A DNA stretch of 64,000 bases from Muricea muricata (taxonomy: Eukaryota; Cnidaria; Anthozoa; Malacalcyonacea; Plexauridae), in NCBI GenBank assembly GCA_963855995.1, contig OY979722.1:6294001-6358000 (forward strand), read 5' to 3'. Shown piece by piece: positions 1-14,298 of this stretch. The notes below the pieces were generated by a model. It was not told where the DNA came from and ran no database searches. It worked only from the letters and a program-made list of their open reading frames with translations. The first letter of the stretch is position 1; each line of letters opens with the position of its first letter. The position numbers were made by a program, and so were the translations under genes.

Positions 1-843
1 ACAGTCAGATTTTACGAAATGTCCACTTATGATTAGCCAGTGTGAAATCATGATCAGTCGACTAGTATAGCTGCTGGAAAGTTCATATTCCGAGAGTACT
101 CAGAGTAGTCGTCAATCCGTGTTTTAAGACTTCATTCTCGCTCCACGTTTTATAACATGACTTTAATAACAACAGTTCGAAAACAACACAATCAAATGGT
201 CGATCGAATTTCAGCGTATTTTTAATATCTAGATCTGTTGTAGATGTTTTAGACTTAAAAGTTGATGTTTTTGTTTTAAAGAACAAAGGTTAGCGAATAT
301 TTAAAGAGGGGTTACAGTCAGCAAATTATAAAAAAGGCTAGCTCGAGTGACTGAGGAGCATGTTTCCTATAGTGATGACGGTTTAATTCGAAAGGTTAAT
401 AATGTGAAGACGACGAGGAGGAGAGATATCTTATCCATCCAATAACAAAGCTCCGTCGTTTGAAAATGGATTGAAAATTCGTAGCCTTTTTGTTGTTTTG
501 TACATGAAACCTCATATATATATATATAGCGTTCATTTACGGGCTGGTGTAGCTACCAATAACGACATGCATGCATAGTCACGAGGCATTCATTATAATT
601 AGGTTGTTTAGCGGTTGAGTTTAAGGTAGTATAAACTACTGTCGTAGAGTGAACATTAGAAAAATAGAAACTTAGGAAGACTTTAATGGATATATGAAGA
701 CTTGCTTATTTATTGTTGTTTGTTGATGTTTTGTAATCTGTACTATGTATTGTGATGTGTAAGCTGCACATGTATTTAATATACTTTTATAGATTTATAG
801 TATTCGAGATCGGCTTGCTAGATTTTTCCTCAACCGGAGAAAG
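1..843. other. Intergenic or intronic stretch, no gene seen
   Basis: AT-rich sequence with a short TA run near 515-530. The open frames are short and have no splice or family signal. I see no gene here, though an intron of the minus-strand coiled-coil gene cannot be excluded. Confidence 0.4.
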
Positions 844-959
844 TCCCAGTTTCGTACCCAGGCGCTTTATGTGCTTTTAATACAGTTATAGCTATAGAGG
901 TCAGTAACTAAAGTAGCGGGGGTTAAAAGCACATAAAGCGCCTGGGTACGAGGCTGGGA
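844..959. mobile_element. Hairpin MITE-like element
   Basis: The left arm 844-880 and right arm 923-959 are reverse complements at 35 of 37 positions, with a 42-base loop. The core of the stem is CAGGCGCTTTATGTGCTTTT. There is no coding content. This is the form of a folded non-autonomous DNA element; the transposon family is not identifiable from one copy. Confidence 0.7.
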
Positions 960-1429
960 AAGTCCGGTACACAGCATATAGACTAGGGTTTTATCAGGCC
1001 ACCTTCCAACTGCATGTGTATGATAATTACCATGACTGCGGAGACAAATAAATAACTTAATTCATACCTTATAGTTAAGTAAGGTTTTTAATTCATTATT
1101 CCTTGTACGTACAGCAATGTCTAACTTCTCCTTTTGCCTTTGAAGCTCTATTAAATAACAAACACAAAAAAAAATTATCAATGATATTATCTGCTTTATT
1201 GAATAATGAATAGAAAAATACAATCGTAAAGTTGTGCATTTTTCGGCCTGTTGACATTCTTAATAACAGTAGTCTTCCCAAACTATACATTTGGGGCTGC
1301 TTTTTGTCATATCACCATACTATATATTTCGTACCAAAATGCTGTTCGCTATTAGGCGCATTGCATAAATTATAAACATTTTGCCAAACATGCATTTCTC
1401 GGGCCATGTAATTTCCTGTACAAATCAAA

Positions 1430-4872
<3,443 letters not shown>

Positions 4873-5653
4873 GACGATTAATGTGTATACAAGAATCTAA
4901 AATCTCTTTACATATTCAGCAAAAGTAATAAATAATGCGATAAAATGCAAGACCACCAGTGGACAACCAGTGGACACTCTTAAAATTTCTTCCAATATTA
5001 ATTGTTGTTTTACTCGGAAGGTTATCGGAAGGTATCGTTCTACGGTCGTAATTACCCGCCAACCCCCCTACGGATGACTTTTTCTTTAAGGGCGGCAGAA
5101 AACTGCAAAATTTCGAGCCATCCCTACAGTCCAGATAACGTACTCTTATAATATAGGTGGCAGAGAAATGCAAAATTTTGTAAGTTGTACCTTGGACTAC
5201 CTCATACTGATGACTTTTTCTCAAGGTTGCATATGGCAGGGAAAGCAACAATTCTTAAGGGATGCCTCCTCTAGCCATAACTTTTTTTCTGTGTTCTCTC
5301 CTCCATTTATAACTTTTTCTCTCTTTCTGAAGAGTAAAACATGGAAGTTAAGGGTTGCAGTACCTTAGACTTCATATGCGAAGGTCCTTTTCAGATTTCT
5401 TAGTGAGAAGATAATTTTATTTTCATAATTTTTTAAATACTCGAGACGACATGACAACTGCATGTTAGAAAGAAGTGGGAAATGTTTTGATATTTTGGCC
5501 TTTAATATTTTAATTGAAGCCTTAGGGTCTTATTCAACACCAGTCATTTATTTGCACTCGGATCTTTTACAAGATATACATATATACATACATATACATC
5601 ATATTTTTTATAAGTCAGTTTTTATAAGTCAGTTTTTATAAGTCAGCCACAAT
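4873..5653. other. Upstream region, no gene seen
   Basis: This lies 5' of the coiled-coil gene's start codon and may hold its promoter and 5' UTR, but I see no clear motif. Two diverged copies of a short unit (around 5062-5110 and 5205-5245, both containing GATGACTTTTTCT) suggest an old local duplication. The piece at 5522-5580 resembles 10436-10505 (both read about GGGTCTTATTCAACAC then TTATTTGCACT), a dispersed repeat. Confidence 0.4.
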
Positions 5654-5746
5654 ATTACCGCCATCTGCAATTGAGCGTGCCCCCTGCGCTGCTTTAGTAA
5701 CACGTAAAAAACGCAAGGTGCGCGCTCAGTTGCAAATGGCGGTAAT
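5654..5746. mobile_element. Hairpin MITE-like element
   Basis: The left arm 5654-5677 (ATTACCGCCATCTGCAATTG...) pairs with the right arm 5723-5746 with about two mismatches around a 45-base loop. It is non-coding. A run of ATT/ATTCACT repeats follows directly at 5747-5800. Confidence 0.65.
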
Positions 5747-5918
5747 AATCATTATTATTATTCACTATTTTATTCACTATTCTATTCACTATTTTATTCA
5801 TGTATAAAAGTCGCATTTTGATTGGCTAAAGAACTACAGAGAATTCTTGCTGTTTGTAATTCTGACGTCACTCAGTTTGCAAATAATGTGCTGACCCCAG
5901 CAACATTTTTGAGCGAGA

Positions 5919-6050
5919 AATGGCGACCGCCACAATGAATAACAACGAATTACAGAAACTTCTCGATGGCAAGGTGCGGAAAGCACTAAAAAGGCCACGA
6001 AGGTTGCATTGAACATCTTCACGAAGTATTTGGACGAAAAAACGGAAATT
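5919..6050 (+). pseudogene. Crypton-like recombinase remnant, N-terminal piece
   Basis: A start-like ATG (MATATMNNNELQKLLDGK) is followed, after a frame break near 5985, by KKATKVALNIFTKYLDEK, which ends where a MITE begins at about 6050. The second half matches the opening of the DUF3504/Crypton-type recombinase region found in transposons and in ZMYM/QRICH-like host proteins. The same domain resumes at 9480 beyond the inserted DNA. The frame break and the insertions make it a pseudogene. Confidence 0.55.
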
Positions 6051-6182
6051 TTACACTTTACCGTACCGTACGTAGTCAGTACTCTAGGAATTACGAAATA
6101 CATACGCCATCAAAACATATTATAAAAGAACGAGAAACTGATCACGCCATCGTACACTGACGCTATTTGGGTACGGTAAAGT
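6051..6182. mobile_element. MITE copy A, split by the 3.27-kb element
   Basis: It starts TTACACTTTACCGTACC and its right end reads GGGTACGGTAAAGT, continuing as GTAAAG beyond the 3.27-kb insertion at 9461. Its body (ACGCCATCAAAACATATTAT) is shared with copy B at 9743-9873. Removing the large insertion leaves an element of about 135 bp with matching inverted ends. Confidence 0.75.
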
Positions 6183-6936
6183 CACAGATAAGATATATAC
6201 AGATAGGGAACTCGCGGGAAATCATGTCCCCACTTTTAATGCGCATGCGCTATGCTCTGGCAAGTGTAATGCACATATTTTATTAGGAACAAGATAGGGA
6301 AATGCAAAATTTTGGCAGTTAAACGGCGATTTTAGGCGCAATAACCGATCGATCTTTATTTTCTGGACGAATTTTACTGATAAATGGCACACTGCGTGTT
6401 CTTAGCAAGAAGGAATTCAACGAATACCCTTTTTAGCGGCGAAAATGAGAAAAGAAATCCCGCAGGAGTGAGAATTCTCAGGCAATCTGAAGATTCGATT
6501 CAGTACTCTGAACTCGAGTTGGAATTTGGCTTAAATGTAAGTTTTTTTTGCACCAGCTCGTATATATGAAATTATCAATATATTTTTGTGAAATGCAATG
6601 TTGTATCAAAGGGTATTTAAACACTTTTATAGACCAAGGACATGCAAAAACAAAATGAACATCAACATGCACAAACGGTGCCATGGAACAAGACGTGTAG
6701 ATTTTAACTTATACGATTCCTCTACGCTTAGAACAGTGCATTGGTCAATGGTGATTGTGATGCAGCATGCAGAGTTACTGTAAATATGAGTGTTAACCTA
6801 AACTGTTTTATATTTTATTTTTCTAGATTGCCAATCAATCCTGTTAGACTGCATTATTCTTTCAGTTACAGTGAATTAGATACAGGATCATACAACTATG
6901 GTTGATTTTTTCACTTGATTGTGGAAAACTATTTGA

Positions 6937-7136
6937 TTTTAGTATAAATTTCCAGGTAACTATTGATTTTCCTGCTCTCTGATTTGTCAAGATCCACTGT
7001 TTCTGAAGTGACAGTCACTGGTCAGTGACTATAGCTTTTTGCTTTTTGTCTTTTTTATACAGTAATAAATTTGAAGTGAATTTTTATAGAGTTGTGTTGA
7101 TTATTATTTGTAACCGCCTGGAAATTTATACTAAAA
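6937..7136. repeat. 20-bp inverted repeat, possible nested MITE
   Basis: TTTTAGTATAAATTTCCAGG at 6937-6956 is the exact reverse complement of 7117-7136. The 160 bases between are non-coding. It sits inside the 3.27-kb element and may be a separate insertion. Confidence 0.6.
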
Positions 7137-7155
7137 CAATTAGTTGCCGAAGGCA

Positions 7156-7241
7156 AGGTGATTACAAGCCAATATTCACTGAGCCGAAAAGCCTATATTC
7201 ACTTCGCCTTCCACTCAGTGAATATAGGCTTGTAATCACCT
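7156..7241. repeat. Strong hairpin
   Basis: The arms 7156-7183 and 7214-7241 pair at 27 of 28 positions (core GAATATAGGCTTGTAATCACC region) around a 30-base loop. It lies within the 3.27-kb element, just after the preceding inverted repeat. Confidence 0.7.
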
Positions 7242-9479
7242 CGCCAATCGTTAATTATTGGAATGCCTACCAATTTTACATAAGTATATAATCTCTACTT
7301 ACATCAATAGAGATGCTGCACCCCCTGAGAGTGGGACCTACTATGCACCCTACTGAGCTGGGTTACCAGATTTCTTACCATCATTGGTGCTGTCACAAAA
7401 ACAAAGAAAACAAAAGGCAAATACAATGAAAAACAAAGAGCATTGTTAAAAGTTTGGCTAATTTATGCATGCAATCTGGCAATCCTGTTACTGAGTAAGT
7501 TCAAAATTTTTCTGTGTAAACACTTGCCTGGCAGTTGCTACAATAGTATTATGTTTATATAATTTTACCTTGCCAGAGTGGCTCAAGGAGTAAACACAAG
7601 ATTATATAACATGCCTTCAAACTGTGCTGGTTTAATCAAAGGTTTGAAAAAAGTAGCCCAGCCCCCCCCCCCCCCCCCAAGGAAGAGTTTTGCAATTTAA
7701 TAGGGCTTCCCTTTAAATAGAAAATTTCTTATCAAAGAAAGGAACAATGCATTTATCCATAGTATTTAAAATTTTATATCCAGATAACTGTAAAAGTAAA
7801 CATTGGATCATTGGCTGCTTTTTTATTTAGTAATTTTCATGACAGCATGTGGGGTCTATTGCCTGTTTTAGAGTGAGAGTATATTATACATTGAGAGTGT
7901 AATAATTGATAGTTCATTGACATTGAACACATATTTTTTTTAATGATTTATTAATATCAAGCACTTTTATATAAATGTGGAATAAATTAACATTTATCAA
8001 AACAAACTTTGTATTTTTAAACCTTAATTACACTGTACAGTAGCATCTGTAGTATACATTTTTAAATGTAGTAATCTTGCATTGCATGCACAAAATTTGT
8101 CTTCACAAGTGCCTTTGCTTGCCTTTGAAGTTTGGGAACCAGGAGCTATGTTCAAAGAAGAAGAAAAGTAGAAAATACATGAAGGTTCAATGTTTATGAC
8201 TTGGTTCCAATGAGACATCAAATTTTAAATTGATTTCATAAATATTGAGATTGCTTGAGATTAACTAAATTTAAACATATACATTTTATGTCTGATCTTG
8301 CATGTATAGTTTGCATACCGAGTCATAAATGTTAAACTCAAATAGCATATATTATTCATACAAAGTAGATTTCATGTCAAATCATCAGTGTTTCTCATAG
8401 AAAGTTGACAGGGATATGCCGTGGTTCAACATTTGTGGCCAAATTATTATACCATATCACTTGACAAGTAAAATCACCAGTATGACAAAATCAGTAAAAT
8501 TATTGCAAAATCAGTAAAAATTAGAGTAAAATGCTAAAGTACTGTACCATAGGTCTATGTACAGTAGTGTGTTTAAGGATTTACAGAACATAATGGCAGA
8601 AAATCATCTGACGTTAGACAGAGTAAAAACTAAAGTAGGGCGCATGAGGGCACTGTTGCTCTTTAAACAAAGACAAAGTTCACCTTACTATCGGGGTTAT
8701 CCTTGCTTTTGACTATGACCACACTGATTGATTGATATACAGTAGAAAGTGTATATACTCTAATAACATTAATACATTATTAAATTTCATGTAAATAGTA
8801 TTATATATACAAAATTATAATATATTTGTATATTTTAAATTCTTAAGTTTCAAAGTAAAAATATGGCTGCTGGAGCAATAAGCAGTCACTGCACTGCCAC
8901 TGGTATTTTCAAATGTGTATTGTGGGCTATTAATTATTAATGGTTTGACCTGTCTTCCTCAAAACGACGAAAAGAATCAATCAAATTCAATGGCTATTGT
9001 TTTAAAATCAACACCTATGCTTTCTTACTAATTTAAAAGACAGGAAAGTAATACTTTTGCCCATTAATTTATCGAAATGGACATGGGATTCTCCTGGGTG
9101 ATGCGGCAGAACTTCACAAGCACCGAGATTGTAAAATATGGCCATGCGGTGCAAAGTTTATATTAATTTATTCTTCGTATTTAGCCTCTAAATGTACATC
9201 TTTTTACATAAAGATAACCACTTACTGTTTACCTTTCAAATTTGAATCCCAAAATGAAGATCGGTGGAGCAACTTCGCAAAAATATTTATTTTTGTACTT
9301 TCGAACGGGGTTTTCCCTATGCTTTTGACTGAAAACACGACGAGCGACACTTGCCAGAGCAATTTGCGTGGCGCGTGGAATGACGTGAGCGTGGGGACAC
9401 AAAAATTGAGGTAATTGAGTGCGAGTTCCCTATCTGTATATATCTTATCTGTGGTAAAGTGTAAAGTACCCAAAAAAAC

Positions 9480-9742
9480 ATGAACCAGCTCAGTGAAAAG
9501 AACAGATTAGCCGAGGTTTTGAAAATATTTTACATCGAAGCTCGAAAAGAAGATGGCTCAGCTTACAGCAAAAGCAGCCTGAACAGTATTCGTTTTGGTT
9601 TAAACAGACATTTTCTTTCAACCCGTGACGTAAACATCATAAATGATCCGGCATTTCATGAAGCCAACAAAGTTTTCAGTGCAAAATGTGTGGAGCTCAA
9701 GCTTTTCACAGGTATTGATTTGTATGGTGACTTTGGAGAAAT
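9480..9742 (+). pseudogene. Crypton-like recombinase remnant, core-binding domain piece
   Basis: An open frame begins MNQLSEKNRLAEVLKIFY and contains ARKEDGSAYSKSSLNSIR and INDPAFHEANKVF. This is the helical DNA-binding part that precedes the catalytic domain in Crypton tyrosine recombinases and DUF3504 host proteins. The frame runs straight into MITE copy B at 9743, so no catalytic Arg/His/Tyr residues remain. Together with 5919-6050 it is one ancestral sequence split by insertions. Confidence 0.7.
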
Positions 9743-9873
9743 TTTACATTTTACCGTACCCTGGTAATTACAAAGTACATGCGCCTTCATGCGCCATCAA
9801 AACATATTATAGAAGAACGAGAAATAATCATGCCATCGCCTACTGACGTTATTCGGGTACGGTAAAGTGTAAA
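9743..9873. mobile_element. MITE copy B, TTTACA(C/T)TTTACCGTACCC ends
   Basis: This is a 131-bp element with inverted ends at 9743-9761 and 9855-9873 (19 bp, one mismatch). It shares its body with copy A at 6051-6182. It ends the Crypton-like frame. Confidence 0.75.
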
Positions 9874-9886
9874 GTACAACGTACCC

Positions 9887-9967
9887 TATCGAGAATTATT
9901 GAGGCCTCGGTTAGCGTTATCTGCCTCAGCCTGCCTCCGCCAACCTCTGCCTCAATAGTTCTCGATA
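9887..9967. repeat. Hairpin repeat with CCTC-rich loop
   Basis: TATCGAGAATTATTGAGGC at 9887-9905 pairs with 9949-9967 at 18 of 19 positions. The loop is made of GCCTC-like units. It is non-coding and MITE-like. Confidence 0.6.
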
Positions 9968-10012
9968 TTCCGCTCAAGCTCATCCAATAATTATTAATTG
10001 TCGGATAAATTA

Positions 10013-10210
10013 ATCGACATTTTCAAATGTGGCGAGCAGTTACAGGTTAATTAAACACTGTCAGGTGATTGTGAAGTACTCTTTAGCTCATGCATAATAG
10101 TAAGTTAAACATAATCATCCAATGAAAATAGGTAGTGATTTATCTTGAGTCTTCTCACAAATATATAGCCAACATTTTCGAAGATAGGGTGCTATAGTCG
10201 ATGCTCCTCT
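10013..10210 (-). pseudogene. Duplicated 3'-end fragment of the adjacent helical-protein gene
   Basis: This stretch repeats 10602-10775, the 3' end and downstream flank of the neighbouring gene, with scattered differences. Shared landmarks on the plus strand are TTAATTAAACACTGTCA and GTGATTTATCTTGAGTCTTC. The coding part has small insertions and substitutions, so it cannot encode the same C-terminus. It is the remnant of a tandem duplicate whose 5' part is lost. Confidence 0.75.
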
Positions 10211-10676
10211 TCCAAAGTAGTGAAAGCTAGGGGCATACATAACACCCCCTCCCCCCCCCCCCCTTTCTGCTCTGGGGTACTTGATAACTCAATCATATAT
10301 TATTATTCATAAATTGTGAAAGGGGAAAAGCTTGAATTCTGCCAGCCATTTCCTGATACTAAACGTTTTCTTTGTCACTGTTTGTTCTTATTGCTTAATT
10401 GACTTTCTATTCCGGCGAAGAGAAAAACTATAAAATCAGGGTCTTTTATTCAACACAATATATTTATTTATTTGCACTAGGGCCTTTTCAAAATTACAAG
10501 ATGCTTGAAATATGAGAAATTTATATACGAGTAGGCATTTATCTAGTTTATATATATAAGTACCTCTATATTAATGATCATTGTCAATCATAAATTAAGT
10601 CTGACAATTTCAAATGTTACGAGTAGTTATGAGTTAATTAAACACTGTCACATGATTACCAAGTTCTCATGTCAGT
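10211..10676. other. Spacer with C-tract and dispersed repeat
   Basis: It holds a C-rich tract around 10246-10264 and a dispersed repeat at 10436-10505 related to 5522-5580. The right end (10602-10676) is the 3' flank of the helical-protein gene. No gene was seen. Confidence 0.5.
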
Positions 10677-11755
10677 TCAAATATAATCGTCCAAAATAGC
10701 TAGTGATTTATCTTGAGTCTTCTCACAAATAGCCAACATTTTCGAAGACAGGATGTTATAGTCGATGCTTTTAGATAACAATGTATTCATTTTTAGCTTA
10801 ATTTGTTCATTGAATGTAAACATTCCAGCTATTTCTTTAAGCGGTCGAAACAAGGACTCAAGTGTATAAGCGTGAAAGTCTACTCCAGTCTTCAGCACGC
10901 TGCTTCTCCCCCACAACGTTTTCATAAAAAGGCAGGTGTTTTTAAATTTTTCTGCGAGTTCAACATATCTCTTCTGTTCGGCTTCAAGATCTCGCTTCCT
11001 TGCTTCAAGGTTGCGCAGCTCCTGTTCAGTACCACGCAGTCGCGTAGTTTCCTGGGAGTGTTGCTGTTGAGCTGTTGAGTAGCATATTGTTGGCTTTTTT
11101 TCTCGGACACACTATTTTCACATGCTCTAACATTTTCCTCGGCGGAGTTCCGATTTTCCCTGGCATTCTTAACAGCGTCTTCGAGGGCAGTGAAACTGAC
11201 AGCGAGCATCGTAGCTCCAGCAACCCATCCAAAAATAGGTATGGCTAAAACACCAGCTCCTACACCCGCTACAATCGCTTGATCTCGTTTTTTCTTTTCT
11301 AGTTCTTCCTCAGCATCATGATATGAGTCATTAGCCCTTGACAAAGACTGCCGTGCATCCCCTAATTCTCGTTCTTTGTTGGAAATTTCATCGCTTAGAG
11401 ATTGTATCTTCTTACTCAGCGATTCAGCATTTTGTGTTTGCTGCGACAGATTGTGCTTTGTCTGACCAATTTCTCGAACTGTGGCTTCTAATTTTGCCGA
11501 TGCTAAGTTGTTCTCACCTTCCCAATGGCGCAACGATTTCGTGAGGTTTTCATACGCGTGATGAACGAGCGGAGTAAGCTGCTTGATTGTTTTTTCTGCT
11601 TCTCTTGCGGATAAACTGTTTCCTGATTTCACTGCGCCCAAAACATCGACAACAGCATCAAGATTTTGTAAGCCACTCACAAATGCTTCGTTCGCATCAT
11701 TGGCCAAAACCAGATCGTGTCCACTCATTGTTGACGTCTGATCAGCTTCAATCAT
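10677..11755 (-). pseudogene. Helical pore-forming-like protein gene, frame broken
   Basis: Starting at the ATG ending at 11755, residues 1-160 are long charged helices (coiled coil about 85-157). Residues about 160-192 are a hydrophobic segment with a Gly/Pro turn (VGAGVLAIPIFGWVAGA), then a second charged helix. The order helix bundle, central hydrophobic hairpin, helix is that of ClyA/HBL-type alpha pore-forming proteins; this is an architectural inference. The frame is broken at 11064-11079, where CTGTTGAG (plus strand) stands twice in direct tandem. Past that point coding-like sequence continues in another frame to a stop at 10677, and one copy fewer of the unit would keep a single frame of about 356 codons. 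It is either a recent null allele or an assembly error. There are no introns. It probably acted at membranes; substrate and role are unknown. Confidence 0.65.
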
Positions 11756-12621
11756 AAAGTAAAACGTTTGCTCATGTCTGGTTCCTCCATTTTATACTCA
11801 ATGACACCATATTGATTAATTTCGTGGAATTATATTTCGTAGAATCATATTTCGCTGGAAGTCACAAGATCTCAGTTTTGCATTGTAATCGAAACAAACT
11901 TGCACATCCAAGAAACACAATCTATATAAACATTAGTGAATGTTTTGTTGCATCTAGCGCAATATTATATATATGAGATTATGAGTACAATAGATAGTAT
12001 ATATTATATTAACTACAGTTTTTTCTACCAATATAAGATATCCAGAAGCTATGATTGGTAATTGCATGTCAGTTGAAAAGCGATAATTTTCACATGTGAT
12101 TATCATAAATAGTTTCACATGTGAGATTGTCAGTTTTATGACTGCCCGAAATCCCTATAAAGCATTGTACTTTATGGGATAAAAATAATAGTGATAACCA
12201 GGTAACAATATCGACCAGTAAGTCATGTAAATTGTTGTGCATGTTGTCTCAATGTGACTACTGACTTGAAACATTTTACTCTGTCGCGTACAAAAGGTCA
12301 CTCGTCGAAGCTGAACCTGTGCACTAAAGTAATGTCAGTTAACGCAAAGTTTGAGCTGAAAAGCTGAAGCGCACTACTTGTTTGTCGGTCAGCACAGTTT
12401 GGAATGTTTATCGGTCATATACTGTATAGTACGACTTAAACAAAATATAATATCCGATTCTGTGTTCGTTTAAAGGCTTGAATCATCATTAATTTTAATC
12501 AGTTCAGATTAAATTCACCTTGATCTCTAAAATAACACTGCCTGGGTATTCTTGTAATAAATTGTCAAATGATTTCTAAGTAAAACCTTGAGAAAACAGG
12601 AAACTTGAGTACGAGATATTC
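11756..12621. other. Upstream region, no gene seen
   Basis: AT-rich DNA 5' of the helical-protein gene. CACATGTGA occurs twice, at about 12091 and 12117, on either side of a short spacer. The region may include a promoter, but no motif is clear enough to name. Confidence 0.4.
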
Positions 12622-13920
12622 AATCAATCAATCAATCAATCAAGGGGTTTTATTATAAAATCGTCGCGCTCGAAAGCGAATTGCGAAATTATTTACACTT
12701 GAAATTATTAACCAATGTAAGTAGACCACAGTACATGCTATCATTGCTATGTTACAACAATCGTTACGTATTTAAATAAATTATGTAGATAAAAACATAT
12801 ATCTTTAAAAGTACAAATTTAAGACTTATGTTATTTACAATGTTTAAAGACTATGTGATTCGAGACACATGCTAGGAAAAAAACTTTTCTTAAAACGTTC
12901 CGTCTTGCAGGGATACAATGTTAGTCTGTTTCCGTACCTTAAATTTTGACCATGTTCATTGTCTCGAGATGGTGGTACTAAATGTTCAAGGCGTGAACCA
13001 GGTTGTCTTAGTTTATCGAAAGTTGTGGTGCATATGAAGTCACGTCTTACGCTTAAGGGTGTACATTTGGCTTGAATTAGAGCTGTGTCGTAGTTCAAAG
13101 TTGGATAGATTATCCGCAATGAGCGTTTCTGGACCCGTTCAACTTTATCTGACAAGTTGATTGTCAAAGATGAATGCCATACCGGACAGCAGTATTCTAG
13201 TAGAGGTCTGACTAGAGTGAAATATACTTGTAACAGGTGAGGGGATGAAACTCCATTCCGTTTGAGAACTCGTAAAATATGTATCCTCTTTGAAGCCTTG
13301 GTTACGATCTCACTGACATGCAAATCCCACTTTAAATTGTTTTGCATCGTTAAGCCTAGGAGTTTGTAGGATTCTACTCTTTCGAGGCTAATATTATCCA
13401 CTACTAAGGAGGTTGGAGGATGCTCGATGTCGCGTCGAAAGGTGACTATCATCTCCTTACACTTCTTAGGGTTCAATTTCATATTGTTGGTATTGGTCCA
13501 GTCACTGATTGCATCCAGCTCGTTTTGTAGTATGGATACCTCTCTTGTTGGTACAATCTCAGATATAGTTACGTCATCTACGTACTTCCAGTTACTGGAA
13601 CGAGGAGATGCTGTTTTCAAATCGTTAATCATTATGGCAAAAAGGATTGGACCTAATTTGGTACCCTGTGGCACTCCAGCATTATTTGGAAGCCATTGTG
13701 ACATGCTCCGTCCCAAATTAACACACTGACGGCGGTTTGAGAGAAAACTACAGATCCAAGGGATTATTGAACGACGTACTCCCAGATTAATTAATTTCGT
13801 TATGACGACGTTGTGGTCTATTCTATCGAAGGCTTTGCTGAAATCCAAAAAACACGCCCTAAGATAATGACCTGGGTTGTCCATTTTGGATAGCCAGTTG
13901 TGGACAAGGTCTATTACGCC
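12622..13920 (-). pseudogene. LINE reverse transcriptase, 5'-truncated (CR1/Jockey group)
   Basis: An open frame of 346 codons (13884-12844), extendable upstream to about 13919, encodes the C-terminal two thirds of a non-LTR reverse transcriptase. It has DFSKAFDRIDH (catalytic Asp), AGVPQGTKLGPILFAI, and YVDD at residues 101-104 as the active-site box, then LLGLTMQNNLKW and the thumb region YCCPVWHSS. The frame is intact to its stop. The 3' end on the minus strand is a run of TTGA units (plus strand CAATCAATCAATCAAT at 12622-12642), typical of CR1/L2-like tails. The endonuclease and fingers are missing, so this is a dead-on-arrival 5'-truncated copy, fairly young as it has no stops. Confidence 0.9.
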
Positions 13921-14298
13921 ATATTACCCAGAAGTCAGAACGAGTTTCTCTCAACTTTAATATTAAAATGTCGCAATTGTATTATTATATAGCTTTGATT
14001 AAACCAAGTGATTAAACTAATGTGATTTCAATTCATATCTAAATTTTCAAACTTGTGAAGCACTGTCGAGCTTTCGGAAATGAATGGTGCTACATAAAAT
14101 ACATCAAATCATTCATTGTTATCATTAGTATAATTCTTGACACATAATTTCGTAGCTTGGACCGGACTGATATTTATACTATACCTGTGCAATGTGTTCG
14201 ATAGCGTTTGCTCGACGGCTTGCAAAATATAACTTTTCAGAATCAGTGATGAAAAGAAAGACACTACGTACGTGTGATATAGCTTTCTGTTTGGAAAG
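13921..14298. other. No gene seen
   Basis: AT-rich spacer between the LINE truncation point and the next inverted-repeat element. No coding or repeat structure was found by eye. Confidence 0.4.

Larger units (their letters stand above)
6183..9453. mobile_element. 3.27-kb element with 33-bp TIRs and 7-bp TSD
   Basis: Bases 6183-6215 (starting CACAGATAAGATATATACAG) are a perfect reverse complement of 9421-9453, and similarity continues inward with gaps (both sides carry GTCCCCAC and CTCTGGCAAGTGT). GTAAAGT flanks both ends (6176-6182 and 9454-9460), a 7-bp target-site duplication. No intact transposase is visible. Exon-like pieces are 6384-6537 (+), with a clean GTAAGT donor, and 8221-8024 (-). 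TSD length suggests a P-like or related cut-and-paste superfamily, but the catalytic domain needed to decide was not found. Confidence 0.75.

Noticed and set aside
13427..13729. 100-codon plus-strand open frame
   Set aside because: It is the antisense of the LINE reverse transcriptase.
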